From contig NZ_FMBM01000002.1 in NCBI RefSeq assembly GCF_900094735.1, positions 124,001-188,000 of the forward strand: a stretch of 64,000 nucleotides of DNA, in the 5' to 3' direction. This DNA comes from Saliniramus fredricksonii. GTDB taxonomy: Bacteria > Pseudomonadota > Alphaproteobacteria > Rhizobiales > Beijerinckiaceae. The notes beneath the pieces are model-generated. The model was given only the letters and a program-made list of their open reading frames with translations, did no database searches and had not been told where the DNA came from. Made by a program: the position numbers and the translations under genes. The first letter of the stretch is position 1, and every line of letters starts with the position of its first letter. This document shows positions 26,405 through 35,055 of the stretch, piece by piece.

Positions 26405-26594
26405 TCCCAGGTGCTTAATCATGGTCGAAAGGCAATCATGGTATGCTACAAGACACCCCGCGTACCAATCGTGACCCGTGCGTCAAACGTCCATTGACGT
26501 CTGCCGCGGCTCGTCGCCGTGGATGTGAACGATGCGGGTAGAGGATGCCAGAGCCCGAGCCGGCAGGCGGTGCGATAGGAAGAGCGTGCCCCCT

Positions 26595-27356
26595 TCACCC
26601 CCGGCTCACCGGGATGATCAGCGCCAGCAGCGCAGCAAAAATTGAGAGGGCGGCGGCGAAGACGATGAAGAGGACGAGCGCGAGCAGCAGATGCGGCCAG
26701 CCCGGGCGGGTTTGCTCCCCGGAACTGCGCCCCAGCCGGGTCAGCGCCGCGCGGGTGAGATCGTTGAATCGTCCGCGTCCGCGCGTGCCCTGCGCGAGCA
26801 CCACCATGAAGAAGGGCAGGGCGCTGATTGCCGTCGCCCAGAGATAGACTCCCGAGAGATTGCCCATATGGGCCGCGCCCGCGAGGGTCGGGGCGACGAC
26901 CTGCAGGGCGATGAGGGGATTGCCGCCGAAAGAACCGTAATATTCAGCTGCGAGATAATAGCTGATCGCGTGCATGCCGAAAAAGAGGAAGCCCCGCGTG
27001 AACAGATCGGCGCCGAGCACGGCAGCTGTGCTGCGCCCGTCATTGCCGCGCGTGACGAAGGCGCGGTAGTTGGCAAAGCCGATCGCGTTGATCACGAAGA
27101 CGATCAGCAGCCCGCTCGCCATGATCTGGCGCAGAAACGCATTAAGCAGCATGGGATCGTCCATGAGCCCTGCGCGCAGGGCGGGGTAGGTCAGGATGTA
27201 GAAACCCGTCGCGAGCAGCAGGCCGATCATGCTCAGGGCGAAGCTCTGCAGCGCAAAGCGCAGCCAGCCGGTCTGCGCGGAAAACAATACGCTCAGCCAG
27301 CGCAGATACGCGATCTGCTGCCCGCCTTGATGCGTTTCCGGGTTGCCGTCCGCCAT
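26595..27356 (-). CDS. Integral membrane protein of unknown function
   Basis: A 253-residue protein with about six membrane helices (for example LQSFALSMIGLLLATGFYIL, ASGLLIVFVINAIGFANYRA, LLALVLFIVFAAALSIFAAL). It is polar only at the N-terminus and in the loop GTRGRGRFNDLTRAAL. No transporter or enzyme motif is recognised. It is on the same strand as the peptide-oxygenase pair but ends 190 bases before that promoter, so it probably has its own transcript. Exporter function for the peptide cannot be claimed. Confidence 0.7.
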   Translation of the reverse strand: MADGNPETHQGGQQIAYLRWLSVLFSAQTGWLRFALQSFALSMIGLLLATGFYILTYPALRAGLMDDPMLLNAFLRQIMASGLLIVFVINAIGFANYRAFVTRGNDGRSTAAVLGADLFTRGFLFFGMHAISYYLAAEYYGSFGGNPLIALQVVAPTLAGAAHMGNLSGVYLWATAISALPFFMVVLAQGTRGRGRFNDLTRAALTRLGRSSGEQTRPGWPHLLLALVLFIVFAAALSIFAALLALIIPVSRG

Positions 27357-27588
27357 GGTCTGCCTTCTCCCTCGCGCTGGCAGGATGCTGCGCCGTAGAC
27401 CGCAAGCTAAGCCAGCTTGGGCAAATGGGAAGTCCCGTTCATGAATTGCTGCGCGGCGTGGGGGTAAATAATGCTCTTTATGATTGTAATTCCGGTGGTG
27501 GTTGCCTGAATGCTGCGATGCTTAAGCCTCCTTAAAGGAAGCCCGGCCTATTCTTGCACGCGCGTGTTCATTCGACGGGAGTTCCTTC

Positions 27589-28212
27589 ATGACCGCAGGC
27601 GAGCCTCATGCGGCCCGAGAAACCGCCATCGTGCCGGGCGCTGAACGGCGCCGCTTCGCGCGCGTCGATGTTGCCCTCGACGGCCGCTACATGCTGGCCG
27701 ATCGCAAGGATCACCCCTGTCGCAGTGTTTCGATCTCACCGGGCAATCTGACGCTGGCGGCGCCGGTCATCGGGGCGATCGGCGAGCGGGTGGTCTGCCA
27801 TTTGCCGCTGCTGGGGCGCCTCGAAGGGGAGATCGTGCGCCACGTGCCGGATGGCTTCGCCATGTCGATGATCACCTCGCGCCGGCAGCGCCTGCATCTG
27901 GCCGATCAGCTCACCTGGCTGGCCAACCGCGACGCGCTCGGGCTTGGCGACGAACGGGCCGGTGAGCGGCTGGTGCCGTCAAAGCGCAGCGTTTTCATCA
28001 CCCTGGCCGACGGTCAGCGCCTGAAGGGGCGCGTCCTGGACCTCTCACGCACCGGCGCCGGCCTCACGGTTTCGCAGAGCCTCGTGCCTGGAACGATGCT
28101 CACCATCGGCAAGACGCGCGCGCGCGTGGTACGCGCGACCGAGGAGGCGATCGGCGTTCATTTCCATGAAGCCATTCCCGCTGATGTGTTCAACGAGGAC
28201 ATTCGTCTGTAA
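27589..28212 (+). CDS. Protein with two PilZ-like domains
   Basis: A 207-residue cytoplasmic protein, probably a cyclic-di-GMP receptor. The first domain has the RRRFARVDV (RxxxR) element and SVSISPGNLTL; the second has SKRSVFITLADGQRLKGRV and DLSRTGAGLTVSQ, which matches the (D/N)xSxxG motif well. The first domain has weaker motifs and may be structural. In alphaproteobacteria such proteins influence motility, polysaccharide or cell-cycle output. It is preceded by a 230-base non-coding region and a GGGAG ribosome site and has no obvious partner next to it. Confidence 0.85.
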   Translation: MTAGEPHAARETAIVPGAERRRFARVDVALDGRYMLADRKDHPCRSVSISPGNLTLAAPVIGAIGERVVCHLPLLGRLEGEIVRHVPDGFAMSMITSRRQRLHLADQLTWLANRDALGLGDERAGERLVPSKRSVFITLADGQRLKGRVLDLSRTGAGLTVSQSLVPGTMLTIGKTRARVVRATEEAIGVHFHEAIPADVFNEDIRL

Positions 28213-28316
28213 GCGTTTCACGCCATCCGGGTGTGAAGGATTGCGCAACTTCCCCGCCATGCGCCGGTGATAGGTTCTTCCCCAACGACATGAAGGCTTC
28301 GGGGAGGATTATCGCA

Positions 28317-29225
28317 ATGGATCACGCGCAACTGCGCCAGGCGTTTACGGGCATATCCGGAATTCTGGTCACACCTTTCGATGCGGATGACGGGCTCGCC
28401 CCGCAGCTTCTGGCCCCGATCGTGGATGGCGCGGTGAATGCCGGCGTGCATATTCTCGTTGCCAACGGCAATACCGGCGAATTCTACGGGCTCACCATCG
28501 AGGAAGCCGAGCGCATGGTGCATGCGGCGGCCGAGCATGTGGCGGGGCGCGTGCCGCTGATCGGCGGGGTCGGGCGCTCGGTGAAGGATGCACAACGCCT
28601 CGCCAAAGCTTCGCGGGCGGCGGGTGCGCAGGCGATCATGGTGCACCAGCCACCCGACCCCTTCGTCGCCCCGCGCGGCGTCGTCGCCTATGTCGAGGCG
28701 GTCGCCGAGGCAGCTGAGGGGCTGCCGCTGATGCTCTATCTGCGCAATGACGCGATCGGCACGGCCGCGATCGCCCAGCTTTGCGCCATTCCCGGCGTGA
28801 TGGGCGTGAAATGGGCGACGCCCGCGCCCCTGCGCCTCGCGGAGGCGATGCGTGCCTGTGACCCGCAGATCGTCTGGGTGGGCGGTCTGGCCGAGGTCTG
28901 GGCCCCGCCGCTCTATGCGGTGGGGGCGCGCGGCTTCACCTCCGGGCTGATCAATGTCTGGCCTGAGCGCTCCGTCGCCATCCATGCCGCGCTGGAGGCG
29001 GGTGATTATCCGCGCGCCATGGAACTGATCGACGGCATGGCCGAGTTCGAGGCGATTCGCGCCGAGGAGATGAACGGCACCAACGTCACCGGCGTGAAGG
29101 CGGCCCTGCAGGTGCTCGGCCATGATTGCGGCCCCACGCGCCCGCCTTCCGCCTGGCCGCTGACGGACCAGCAGCGCGAGCGGCTCGAAGCCATGATCGC
29201 GCAATGGGGCATCCGCTTCGATTGA
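28317..29225 (+). CDS. Dihydrodipicolinate synthase / N-acetylneuraminate lyase family aldolase
   Basis: A 302-residue class I aldolase of the DapA/NanA superfamily. ILVTPFDADDGL near the start, GNTGEFYGLTIEEAERMV, GVGRSVKDAQRLA, YLRNDAIGTAAIAQL and the Schiff-base Lys in GVMGVKWATPAP define the barrel. The residue after the second Gly-Asn-Thr-Gly-Glu differs from DapA (Phe in place of Ser/Ala), so lysine synthesis is unlikely. Neighbours are an RraA-like protein and an M20 hydrolase, and the group probably degrades a sugar acid or hydroxy-keto acid. The start at 28317 follows GGGGAGG. Confidence 0.85.
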   Translation: MDHAQLRQAFTGISGILVTPFDADDGLAPQLLAPIVDGAVNAGVHILVANGNTGEFYGLTIEEAERMVHAAAEHVAGRVPLIGGVGRSVKDAQRLAKASRAAGAQAIMVHQPPDPFVAPRGVVAYVEAVAEAAEGLPLMLYLRNDAIGTAAIAQLCAIPGVMGVKWATPAPLRLAEAMRACDPQIVWVGGLAEVWAPPLYAVGARGFTSGLINVWPERSVAIHAALEAGDYPRAMELIDGMAEFEAIRAEEMNGTNVTGVKAALQVLGHDCGPTRPPSAWPLTDQQRERLEAMIAQWGIRFD

Positions 29226-29277
29226 AAACTCTCGCGCCGCTCTGCCCGGGCGGACAACAACCAAGGAGGAGGCGCTG

Positions 29278-30000
29278 ATGGCCCTCAACGAGACCACCTG
29301 CGAAAAGCTGTCCCATGTCAGCACCGCAACCCTGTGCACCGCCTTGTTCAAGCGCGGCCTGCGCAACCAGTTCATCCAGGACGTGCATCCGCTCGCGCCG
29401 AACCGGGAAGGGCCGAACATGGTCGGACCGGCCTTCACCCTGCGCTACATGCCCGCACGCGAGGATCTCAACCCGATCACCGCCTTCGAGGATCGCGCCC
29501 ATCCCCAGCGCAAGGCGATCGAGGAATGCCCGGCGGGCTCGGTCTTCATGATCGACAGCCGCAAGGATGCCCGCGCGGCCTCGGCCGGCTCGATCCTGGT
29601 GACGCGCCTGATGGTGCGCGGCGTGGCCGGGATCGTTACCGATGGCGGGCTGCGCGATGCGCCGGAAATCGCCGATCTGGCAATCCCCGCCTATCACAAC
29701 CGGCCTTCCGCCCCCACCAATCTCACCCTGCACCAGGCGATCGACATCAACGTTCCGATCGGCTGCGGCGATGTCCCGGTCTTTCCCGGTGACATCGTGG
29801 TGGGGGACCGCGAGGGCGTCGTGGTAATCCCGGCGGGCATCGCCGACGAGATCGCCGACGAGGCCGTGGCAATGACCGCGTTCGAGGATTTCGTCACCGA
29901 GCAGGTCCGCGCCGGGCGCTCGATCCTCGGGCTCTATCCTGCCACCGACCCGCAGACGAAGGTGGATTTCGCGGCCTGGCGGGAGGCGAACGGGCGCTAA
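29278..30000 (+). CDS. RraA-like / HMG aldolase family protein
   Basis: A 240-residue protein of the RraA-like fold that includes 4-hydroxy-4-methyl-2-oxoglutarate aldolases and oxaloacetate decarboxylases. The metal/substrate site is seen in GIVTDGGLRDAPEIADLAIP (Asp-Gly-x-x-Arg-Asp) and the second block CGDVPVFPGDIVVGDREGVV. It is longer at the N-terminus than true RraA, which suggests a catabolic lyase. It follows the DapA-like gene by 52 bases with a strong AAGGAGGAGG ribosome site, so the two are probably an operon acting on related keto acids. Confidence 0.88.
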   Translation: MALNETTCEKLSHVSTATLCTALFKRGLRNQFIQDVHPLAPNREGPNMVGPAFTLRYMPAREDLNPITAFEDRAHPQRKAIEECPAGSVFMIDSRKDARAASAGSILVTRLMVRGVAGIVTDGGLRDAPEIADLAIPAYHNRPSAPTNLTLHQAIDINVPIGCGDVPVFPGDIVVGDREGVVVIPAGIADEIADEAVAMTAFEDFVTEQVRAGRSILGLYPATDPQTKVDFAAWREANGR

Positions 30001-30013
30001 CTCTTATTGAGCG

Positions 30014-31177
30014 TCAAACCGGCATCCGCCGCTCGATGATCCGCGCCATCAGCGAGGCACCGATCGGCAGGATGCCGTCATCGAGGACGAAGCCGGGATT
30101 GTGCAGGGGCACGTCCCCGGCATGGCCGACGCGCAGATACGATCCGGGGATGGTCTTGAGCATGTCGGCGAAATCCTCCGAGCCCGTTGCCGGATCCGGT
30201 GTGACCACGGCGTTTTCCGCGCCCACCACGTCGGCAGCGGCCGCAAGATAGGCGTCGGTGAGTTCGGGATCGTTCATCAGCACGTCGAACACGTTGCGGA
30301 TATCGACGCGCACCTCGACACCGAATCCGGCTGCGATGCCCGCGCAGACCGCGCGCACGCGCTCCTCGATCATGGCAATCACGGCATCGTCGAAATAGCG
30401 GATCGTGCCGGCCAGCGTGGCGGAATCGGGCACCACGTTATAGGCCGCGCCCGCATGGAGCTGCGTGACCGAGAGCACTGCGGGGCGCAGGGGCGGCGTG
30501 TTGCGCGAGACGATGGTCTGCAATTGCTGCACGAGCTGTGTCGCGATCACGATCGGATCGCGCGACTGGTGCGGCATGGCCGCATGGCTGCCCGTCCCCT
30601 CGATGACGATGTCGAAGAAGCTCGCCCCGGCCATGGCCGCGCCGGGCTTGCCGAGAATGCGTCCCGGCGGGGTGTTGGGGTCATTGTGAAGACCATAGAG
30701 CTCGTCGCAGGGAAAGCGCTCGAACAGGCCTTCGGCGATCATCCGGCGCGCACCGCCGAGCCCCTCTTCGGCGGGCTGGAAGATCAGCACCGCCGTGCCG
30801 GCGAAGTTGCGGGTCGCGGCGAGATAGCGGGCTGTACCGAGCAGGATGGTGGTATGGCCGTCATGGCCGCAGGCATGCATCCTGCCGGGATTGCGCGAGG
30901 AGTACGGCAGGTTGGTGGTCTCGGTGATCGGCAGCGCATCCATGTCGGCGCGCAGGCCAATGCGGCGCTCGCCGGGCTGCTTGCCGTGGATGATGCCGAC
31001 GATACCGGTCCCGGCAATGCCCTCATGCACCTCGTCGACACCCCAGTCGCGCAGAGTCTTTGCCACGATCCCCGCCGTGCGCGTCTCCTCGAAGCCGATC
31101 TCGGGATGCGCGTGCAGATCGCGGCGGATTTCGGTGAGTTCGTCCTGATAGCTCTCGATGAGGGCGATGGCGGGCAT
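30014..31177 (-). CDS. M20-family amidohydrolase (hippurate hydrolase / IAA-amino acid hydrolase type)
   Basis: A 387-residue zinc hydrolase of the M20D group that removes acyl groups from amino acids. Family blocks: DELTEIRRDLHAHPEIGFEE, GLRADMDALPITE, MHACGHDGHTTILLGTARYL (metal-binding His/Asp), FQPAEEGLGGARRMI and the C-terminal TGSEDFADMLK. Full length. It is convergent with the RraA-like gene (13 bases apart), so not the same transcript, although a role in the same catabolic route is possible. Confidence 0.92.
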   Translation of the reverse strand: MPAIALIESYQDELTEIRRDLHAHPEIGFEETRTAGIVAKTLRDWGVDEVHEGIAGTGIVGIIHGKQPGERRIGLRADMDALPITETTNLPYSSRNPGRMHACGHDGHTTILLGTARYLAATRNFAGTAVLIFQPAEEGLGGARRMIAEGLFERFPCDELYGLHNDPNTPPGRILGKPGAAMAGASFFDIVIEGTGSHAAMPHQSRDPIVIATQLVQQLQTIVSRNTPPLRPAVLSVTQLHAGAAYNVVPDSATLAGTIRYFDDAVIAMIEERVRAVCAGIAAGFGVEVRVDIRNVFDVLMNDPELTDAYLAAAADVVGAENAVVTPDPATGSEDFADMLKTIPGSYLRVGHAGDVPLHNPGFVLDDGILPIGASLMARIIERRMPV

Positions 31178-31242
31178 GGGCTGTCTCCTGAAACCGTGTC
31201 AGGCGACCATGCTACATCGGGATCTTCCGCCGTGGCAGCGCG

Positions 31243-31292
31243 GATTTTCCCGCGCGGGCTTGCCGTGTCGGCACGGCGTGTGAGCGGGGTGG
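31243..31292. repeat. Dispersed intergenic repeat B, copy 1
   Basis: About 50 bases that align with 32544-32594 at roughly 80 percent identity; the shared core includes CCCGCGCGGG, TTGCC and GGCACGG followed by a G-rich run. It lies between the M20 gene and the DUF3800 gene. The surrounding 31178-31530 gap (about 350 bases) has no gene; its right half is AT-rich and leads into DUF3800. Confidence 0.6.
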
Positions 31293-31530
31293 CAGAGTGA
31301 GATCGGTGTGGTAGCTTTTATTGTAATCGAACTGCGAATCAGTGGTTGCGGATATGGCAGTATCAATTTTTCTCGTTTTTCCGAGAAGCCAAATTGAGGC
31401 CAATTATAAGTCGGAAGTTCTGTTTTTCAGAAAACACGAGCATATTATTTTTTAAAATTAAAGGCTTATTTAGCACTACGTTTCGCAATAAAGGCGATCT
31501 TTTGCTTCAACTCAACGACGAGGAATTTTA

Positions 31531-32322
31531 ATGATTGCCCCAACTTATAGACTTTATGTTGATGAAGTTGGAACTGATGACATGGGAGATATCGAGAATA
31601 ACAATAATCGTTATCTTAGTTTGACTGGTGTTGCTATGACTATCGAGGCTGCACGCGAAGATCTCGTGCCAAAATTCGATTGGATCAAGAACAACATTTT
31701 CGAACATGATCCAGACTACCCGTTAATTTTTCACAGACGAAAGATCGTACAGCGTAAGCAGGCGTTTGGTGTGTTAAACGACCCTCTCAAGGCAGATCTT
31801 TTCGATCGCGCCATGTTGAGAATCTTTCGAAAATGCGACTATGTCGTAATTACGGCAATGATTGATAAATTGGAAGCATCGAAGAAATTCCGTTGGCGCG
31901 AAAAGCATCCTTATCATTACCTCATGCAAATTATCGTTGAGAAATTTGCACGCTTTTTGGAAAGAAAAAAAGCCTTTGGGGAAATTATGCCTGAAGGCAG
32001 AAAAGGAAAAAAAGATGAAGAACTGCAAAACGCATATGCAGACGTAAGATCAAGAGGAAATTTTTATTTTCCAGCCGAGCAAATTTGTTATCGTATTCCA
32101 CCTAAAAATCTGAAATTTAGATATAAAGATAACAATATTGCTGGCCTCCAATTGGCCGACCTTCTCGCGCATCCGAGCCATATGCATATTCGACACGTAA
32201 GTGGCCATTCGGTAAACTTGGGGAACTATGCTCAACAGGTCGCAATAATTCTTGTCCAAAGTAAATACGATAGATCGGCATCCGGCAATATAACAGGCTA
32301 TGGCATAAAGACATTGCCATAA
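31531..32322 (+). CDS. DUF3800 family protein
   Basis: A 263-residue protein. The YVDEVGTDDMGD start is the DUF3800 acidic motif (YxDExG), and GLQLADLLAHPSHMHIRHVS near the C-terminus is the second family signature; both are expected in the RNase H-like fold predicted for this family. Its members occur in mobile islands and next to defence genes; the biochemical role is mostly unknown. The gene is AT-rich, unlike its neighbours, has a good GAGGAA ribosome site, and is flanked by repeats B and A. Recent acquisition is likely. Confidence 0.82.
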   Translation: MIAPTYRLYVDEVGTDDMGDIENNNNRYLSLTGVAMTIEAAREDLVPKFDWIKNNIFEHDPDYPLIFHRRKIVQRKQAFGVLNDPLKADLFDRAMLRIFRKCDYVVITAMIDKLEASKKFRWREKHPYHYLMQIIVEKFARFLERKKAFGEIMPEGRKGKKDEELQNAYADVRSRGNFYFPAEQICYRIPPKNLKFRYKDNNIAGLQLADLLAHPSHMHIRHVSGHSVNLGNYAQQVAIILVQSKYDRSASGNITGYGIKTLP

Positions 32323-32325
32323 ACA

Positions 32326-32410
32326 AAAACGGGGCCAGAGGCCCCGTTCGATGGATTTATGTACCATCTGCTACCGACCGCCGTAGCATCGGATTAATGA
32401 GAAAATAGGA
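32326..32410. repeat. Dispersed intergenic repeat A, copy 1, with hairpin
   Basis: About 85 bases starting 3 bases after the DUF3800 stop. It aligns with 35056-35142 at about 75 percent identity. Both copies open with a GGGGCC/GGCCCC hairpin (here 32331-32345), then share CGATGGATT, ATGTA, CATCTG, TACCGACC and AAAATAGGA. The hairpin may end the DUF3800 transcript. Confidence 0.7.
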
Positions 32411-32543
32411 TTCTCGCGGAGATTCGTCAAGCGCAATTTGGGGATCATGACGAAGTCAAGAAAAAAACTTGCTTCAGTTGGATATCCCCACAACCAGACG
32501 CTTGGTCGCAGGACGCATCGAGGTTGCGCACCTTCGCAGATGC

Positions 32544-32594
32544 AATTTTGCCCGCGCGGGGTTGCCATGATGGCACGGGGTGGGAGTGGGGTGG
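32544..32594. repeat. Dispersed intergenic repeat B, copy 2
   Basis: Second copy of the element at 31243-31292, in the same orientation. It sits between repeat A copy 1 and the left end of the IS256-family element. Nothing else is seen in this gap. Confidence 0.6.
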
Positions 32595-32666
32595 TGCCGG
32601 CAGACTGGTCTTCGACCGCATCTTTCCAGGATAAGAAAATACCAACCGAAGCTGCAAGGCAGGGTA

Positions 32667-32690
32667 GCGTCCAAGGAGCTGGTGTAATTT
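32667..32690 (+). repeat. IS256-family left terminal inverted repeat
   Basis: Starts GCGTCCAAGGAGCTGGTG and ends TAATTT; pairs with 34013-34036 with four mismatches at positions 7-10. Confidence 0.88.
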
Positions 32691-32784
32691 CAGTGCCGTC
32701 AACGGTGTGATCCTGGGTGGCCATCGAGGTGTATGGTCGAGGTGGAGTTTGCTGACTTCAACCCCGGACCACATGGAGACCCCG

Positions 32785-33990
32785 ATGACCAAGACGAACA
32801 TGGACCTGTCCGAACTTCTGGCCAAGCACGATCAGGGAGACTTTCTGCGCAGCGTTGCCGAGGCCGTCCTGCAGCTGATCATGGAGGCGGATGTCGAAGG
32901 CCTGATCGGCGCTGGCAAGCACGAGCGCAGCGGCGAACGCACAACGTGGCGTAACGGGTATCGAGAGCGCGCTCTCGATACCCGTCTGGGCACGCTGAAC
33001 CTGCGGGTTCCCAAGCTGCGTCAAGGCAGTTACTTCCCGGGCTTTCTCGAAGCGCGCAAGACCTCGGAACAGGCGCTGGTGGCCGTCATCCAGGAGGCGT
33101 GGATCAGTGGTGTCTCGACCCGTCGCGTCGATGAGCTGGTGCAGGCCATGGGGCTGAGCGGCATTTCGAAGAGCACGGTGTCGAAGCTGTGCAAGGACAT
33201 CGACGAACGTGTCGGCGAGTTCCTGAACCGCCCGCTCACCGGCGAATGGCCCTATCTCTGGCTCGACGCCACCTATCTGAAGGTGCGCCAGGGCGGACGG
33301 ATCGTACCAGTCGCCGCAATAATCGCCGTGGCCGCCAACACCGAGGGACGCCGTGAGATCATCGGCCTCGGTATCGGCCCGTCCGAGGCCGAGACATTCT
33401 GGACCGAGTTCCTTCGATCCCTGCGCGTTCGCGGCCTGGGGGGCGTCAGACTGGTCATCAGCGACGCGCATACAGGCCTCAAAGCCGCCATCGCCCGGGT
33501 CTTCGAAGCAACCTGGCAACGCTGTCGCGTCCACTGGATGCGCAACGCCCTGGCCCATGTCTCGCGTGGTCAGCATACTGTCGTCGCCGCTGCCATCCGA
33601 CAGGCCTTCGATCAACCCGACCGCACCCATGCCGGCGAAACCTGGCGCAAGGTCGCAGAGCAACTGCGCCCGCGCTGGCCAAAACTGGCCGATCTCATGG
33701 ATGCCAGCGAGCACGACGTGCTGGCCTACATGTCATTCCCGCGCCAGCATCGCACCAAACTGCACAGCACGAACCCAATTGAACGTCTGAACAAGGAGGT
33801 CAAGCGACGCGCCGACGTCGTCGGGATCTTCCCCAATGAAGCATCCATCATGCGTTTGATCGGCGCCGTGCTCTTCGAGCAGAATGACGAATGGCAGACA
33901 TCAAGCCGCTACATGATGGTCGAGGCATTCGCACAGATCGACAAGGAGGAGATCGATCCCATCCTCAGCATAACCACAAAAGCCGCCTGA
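32785..33990 (+). CDS. IS256-family (mutator type) transposase
   Basis: A 401-residue DDE transposase. The N-terminal part binds the ends (ERTTWRNGYRERALDTRLGT, LRVPKLRQGSYFP). Catalytic residues are Asp161 (YLWLDATYLKVR), Asp227 (VISDAHTGLKAA) and Glu333 (HSTNPIERLNKEVKRR); the conserved CRVHWMRN lies at residues 248-255. Full length with no stop or frameshift, so the element may still move. The ATG at 32785 follows GGAG; an ATG four codons upstream is possible. GC-rich, like the chromosome. Confidence 0.95.
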   Translation: MTKTNMDLSELLAKHDQGDFLRSVAEAVLQLIMEADVEGLIGAGKHERSGERTTWRNGYRERALDTRLGTLNLRVPKLRQGSYFPGFLEARKTSEQALVAVIQEAWISGVSTRRVDELVQAMGLSGISKSTVSKLCKDIDERVGEFLNRPLTGEWPYLWLDATYLKVRQGGRIVPVAAIIAVAANTEGRREIIGLGIGPSEAETFWTEFLRSLRVRGLGGVRLVISDAHTGLKAAIARVFEATWQRCRVHWMRNALAHVSRGQHTVVAAAIRQAFDQPDRTHAGETWRKVAEQLRPRWPKLADLMDASEHDVLAYMSFPRQHRTKLHSTNPIERLNKEVKRRADVVGIFPNEASIMRLIGAVLFEQNDEWQTSSRYMMVEAFAQIDKEEIDPILSITTKAA

Positions 33991-34012
33991 TCATGACCTC
34001 AGGCCATCCAGA

Positions 34013-34036
34013 AAATTACACCAGCTTGACGGACGC
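34013..34036 (-). repeat. IS256-family right terminal inverted repeat
   Basis: Reverse complement of the left end over 24 bases with four mismatches; lies 22 bases past the transposase stop. Confidence 0.88.
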
Positions 34037-34185
34037 GACCTCCGAATCGCGTTAACACCCCAAAATTAGAAGCGGCGCGTTTCTACGTCAAACAATTTAA
34101 TCGCTATGCGCGTACAATCCACATTGTATCTAGTTATACGCAATGCTATATCCTCGAAACGCACAGCAGGTACAGGGGGGTAGAC

Positions 34186-34914
34186 ATGCCGAAAATCCGG
34201 AGCCCGCGATACCCGCAGATCAGCCTACCAGAGGCGATCGAAAAGGTTCGATCTGTATATGATGAGGATCATCTCAATACGGTGCCTAAGGAAGTTATGG
34301 CGGCTCACATGGGGTATGGCAGCCTCAACGGGAAGTCTTTGGGCGTTATCTCTGCCGTTTCCAAATATGGGCTCATAGAAGGTGGGTCCTCGGGAATGAA
34401 GTTAACGGATCGGGCGCTTTCTATAATAGCGGCTATTCCCGGTGATCCTGAGAGACTAGAAGCGCTGCGAAGCGCTGCTAGGGGACCGGCGCTGTTCGCT
34501 GAGTTAATGGACCAGTTTCCAAACGGTGCAAGCGACGCCGCGATAAAGTCGTTCCTTCTGCACCGAAAGAAGTTTCTACCGAGCGCGGTTGACAACGCTA
34601 TACGCGCTTATCGCGGAACTGTTGACTTTGTAGAGAAGGAAGTGCTGGGGTACGACTCCATCTCTGAAGACGAGTTTGAAAAGGAGGACGGCACTCAAAC
34701 TCCGATTGATACTGTGGAAAGGCAGCCTCGAAAAATTACGGCAGGAGCAGTCGCTGCTCAAACACACTCGGAGGCACCATTTGATATCGGCTTCACGAAG
34801 AATGCTATTCGCCTCGCTGGCAGCCTAAACTCACAAGAGGACGTGGAGCAGGTCGTGAGTGCCCTTAGCGCGTTAAAAGCATTTTTGCCTAAGAAACAAG
34901 ATCCTCAACATTGA
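34186..34914 (+). CDS. Unrecognised 242-residue protein in the island
   Basis: The protein begins with RSPRYPQISLPEAIEKVRSV and has a helical first half whose MGYGSLNGKSLGVISAVSKY reads like a winged-helix unit, followed by GGSSGMKLTDRALSI. The C-terminal third is acidic and then helical (EDVEQVVSALSALKAF). It has no signal or membrane segment and no catalytic motif I can name. The ribosome site is AGGGGGG. It lies directly after the IS256-family element and before repeat A copy 2. Its base composition is lower in GC than the core genes. A DNA- or RNA-binding role is only a guess. Confidence 0.7.
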   Translation: MPKIRSPRYPQISLPEAIEKVRSVYDEDHLNTVPKEVMAAHMGYGSLNGKSLGVISAVSKYGLIEGGSSGMKLTDRALSIIAAIPGDPERLEALRSAARGPALFAELMDQFPNGASDAAIKSFLLHRKKFLPSAVDNAIRAYRGTVDFVEKEVLGYDSISEDEFEKEDGTQTPIDTVERQPRKITAGAVAAQTHSEAPFDIGFTKNAIRLAGSLNSQEDVEQVVSALSALKAFLPKKQDPQH

Positions 34915-35055
34915 GTATCAATCGACATAAAGCGAGTACGCTATGCCCCGCCTTGCCCCTTTTATAAGCGCACGCGCGTATATGTGTTCCAAATGGCACC
35001 ACAGGTCGTCGTTTGGAAAGATTCCCAGATGCGGGATAAATATCTTCCCTGAAAA

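Larger units (their letters stand above)
32667..34036 (+). mobile_element. Complete IS256-family insertion sequence (about 1370 bp)
   Basis: Bounded by imperfect 24-bp terminal inverted repeats (20 of 24 match) and carrying one intact transposase gene. The 8 bases outside the left end (GCAGGGTA) and right end (GACCTCCG) differ, so there is no target duplication. Sub-element borders are listed separately. Confidence 0.9.

Noticed and set aside
27525-27540. TTAA-N6-TTAA, like a CtrA box, upstream of the PilZ gene
   Set aside because: The CtrA consensus has a 7-base spacer and a flanking C; here the spacing is 6, so it is not called.
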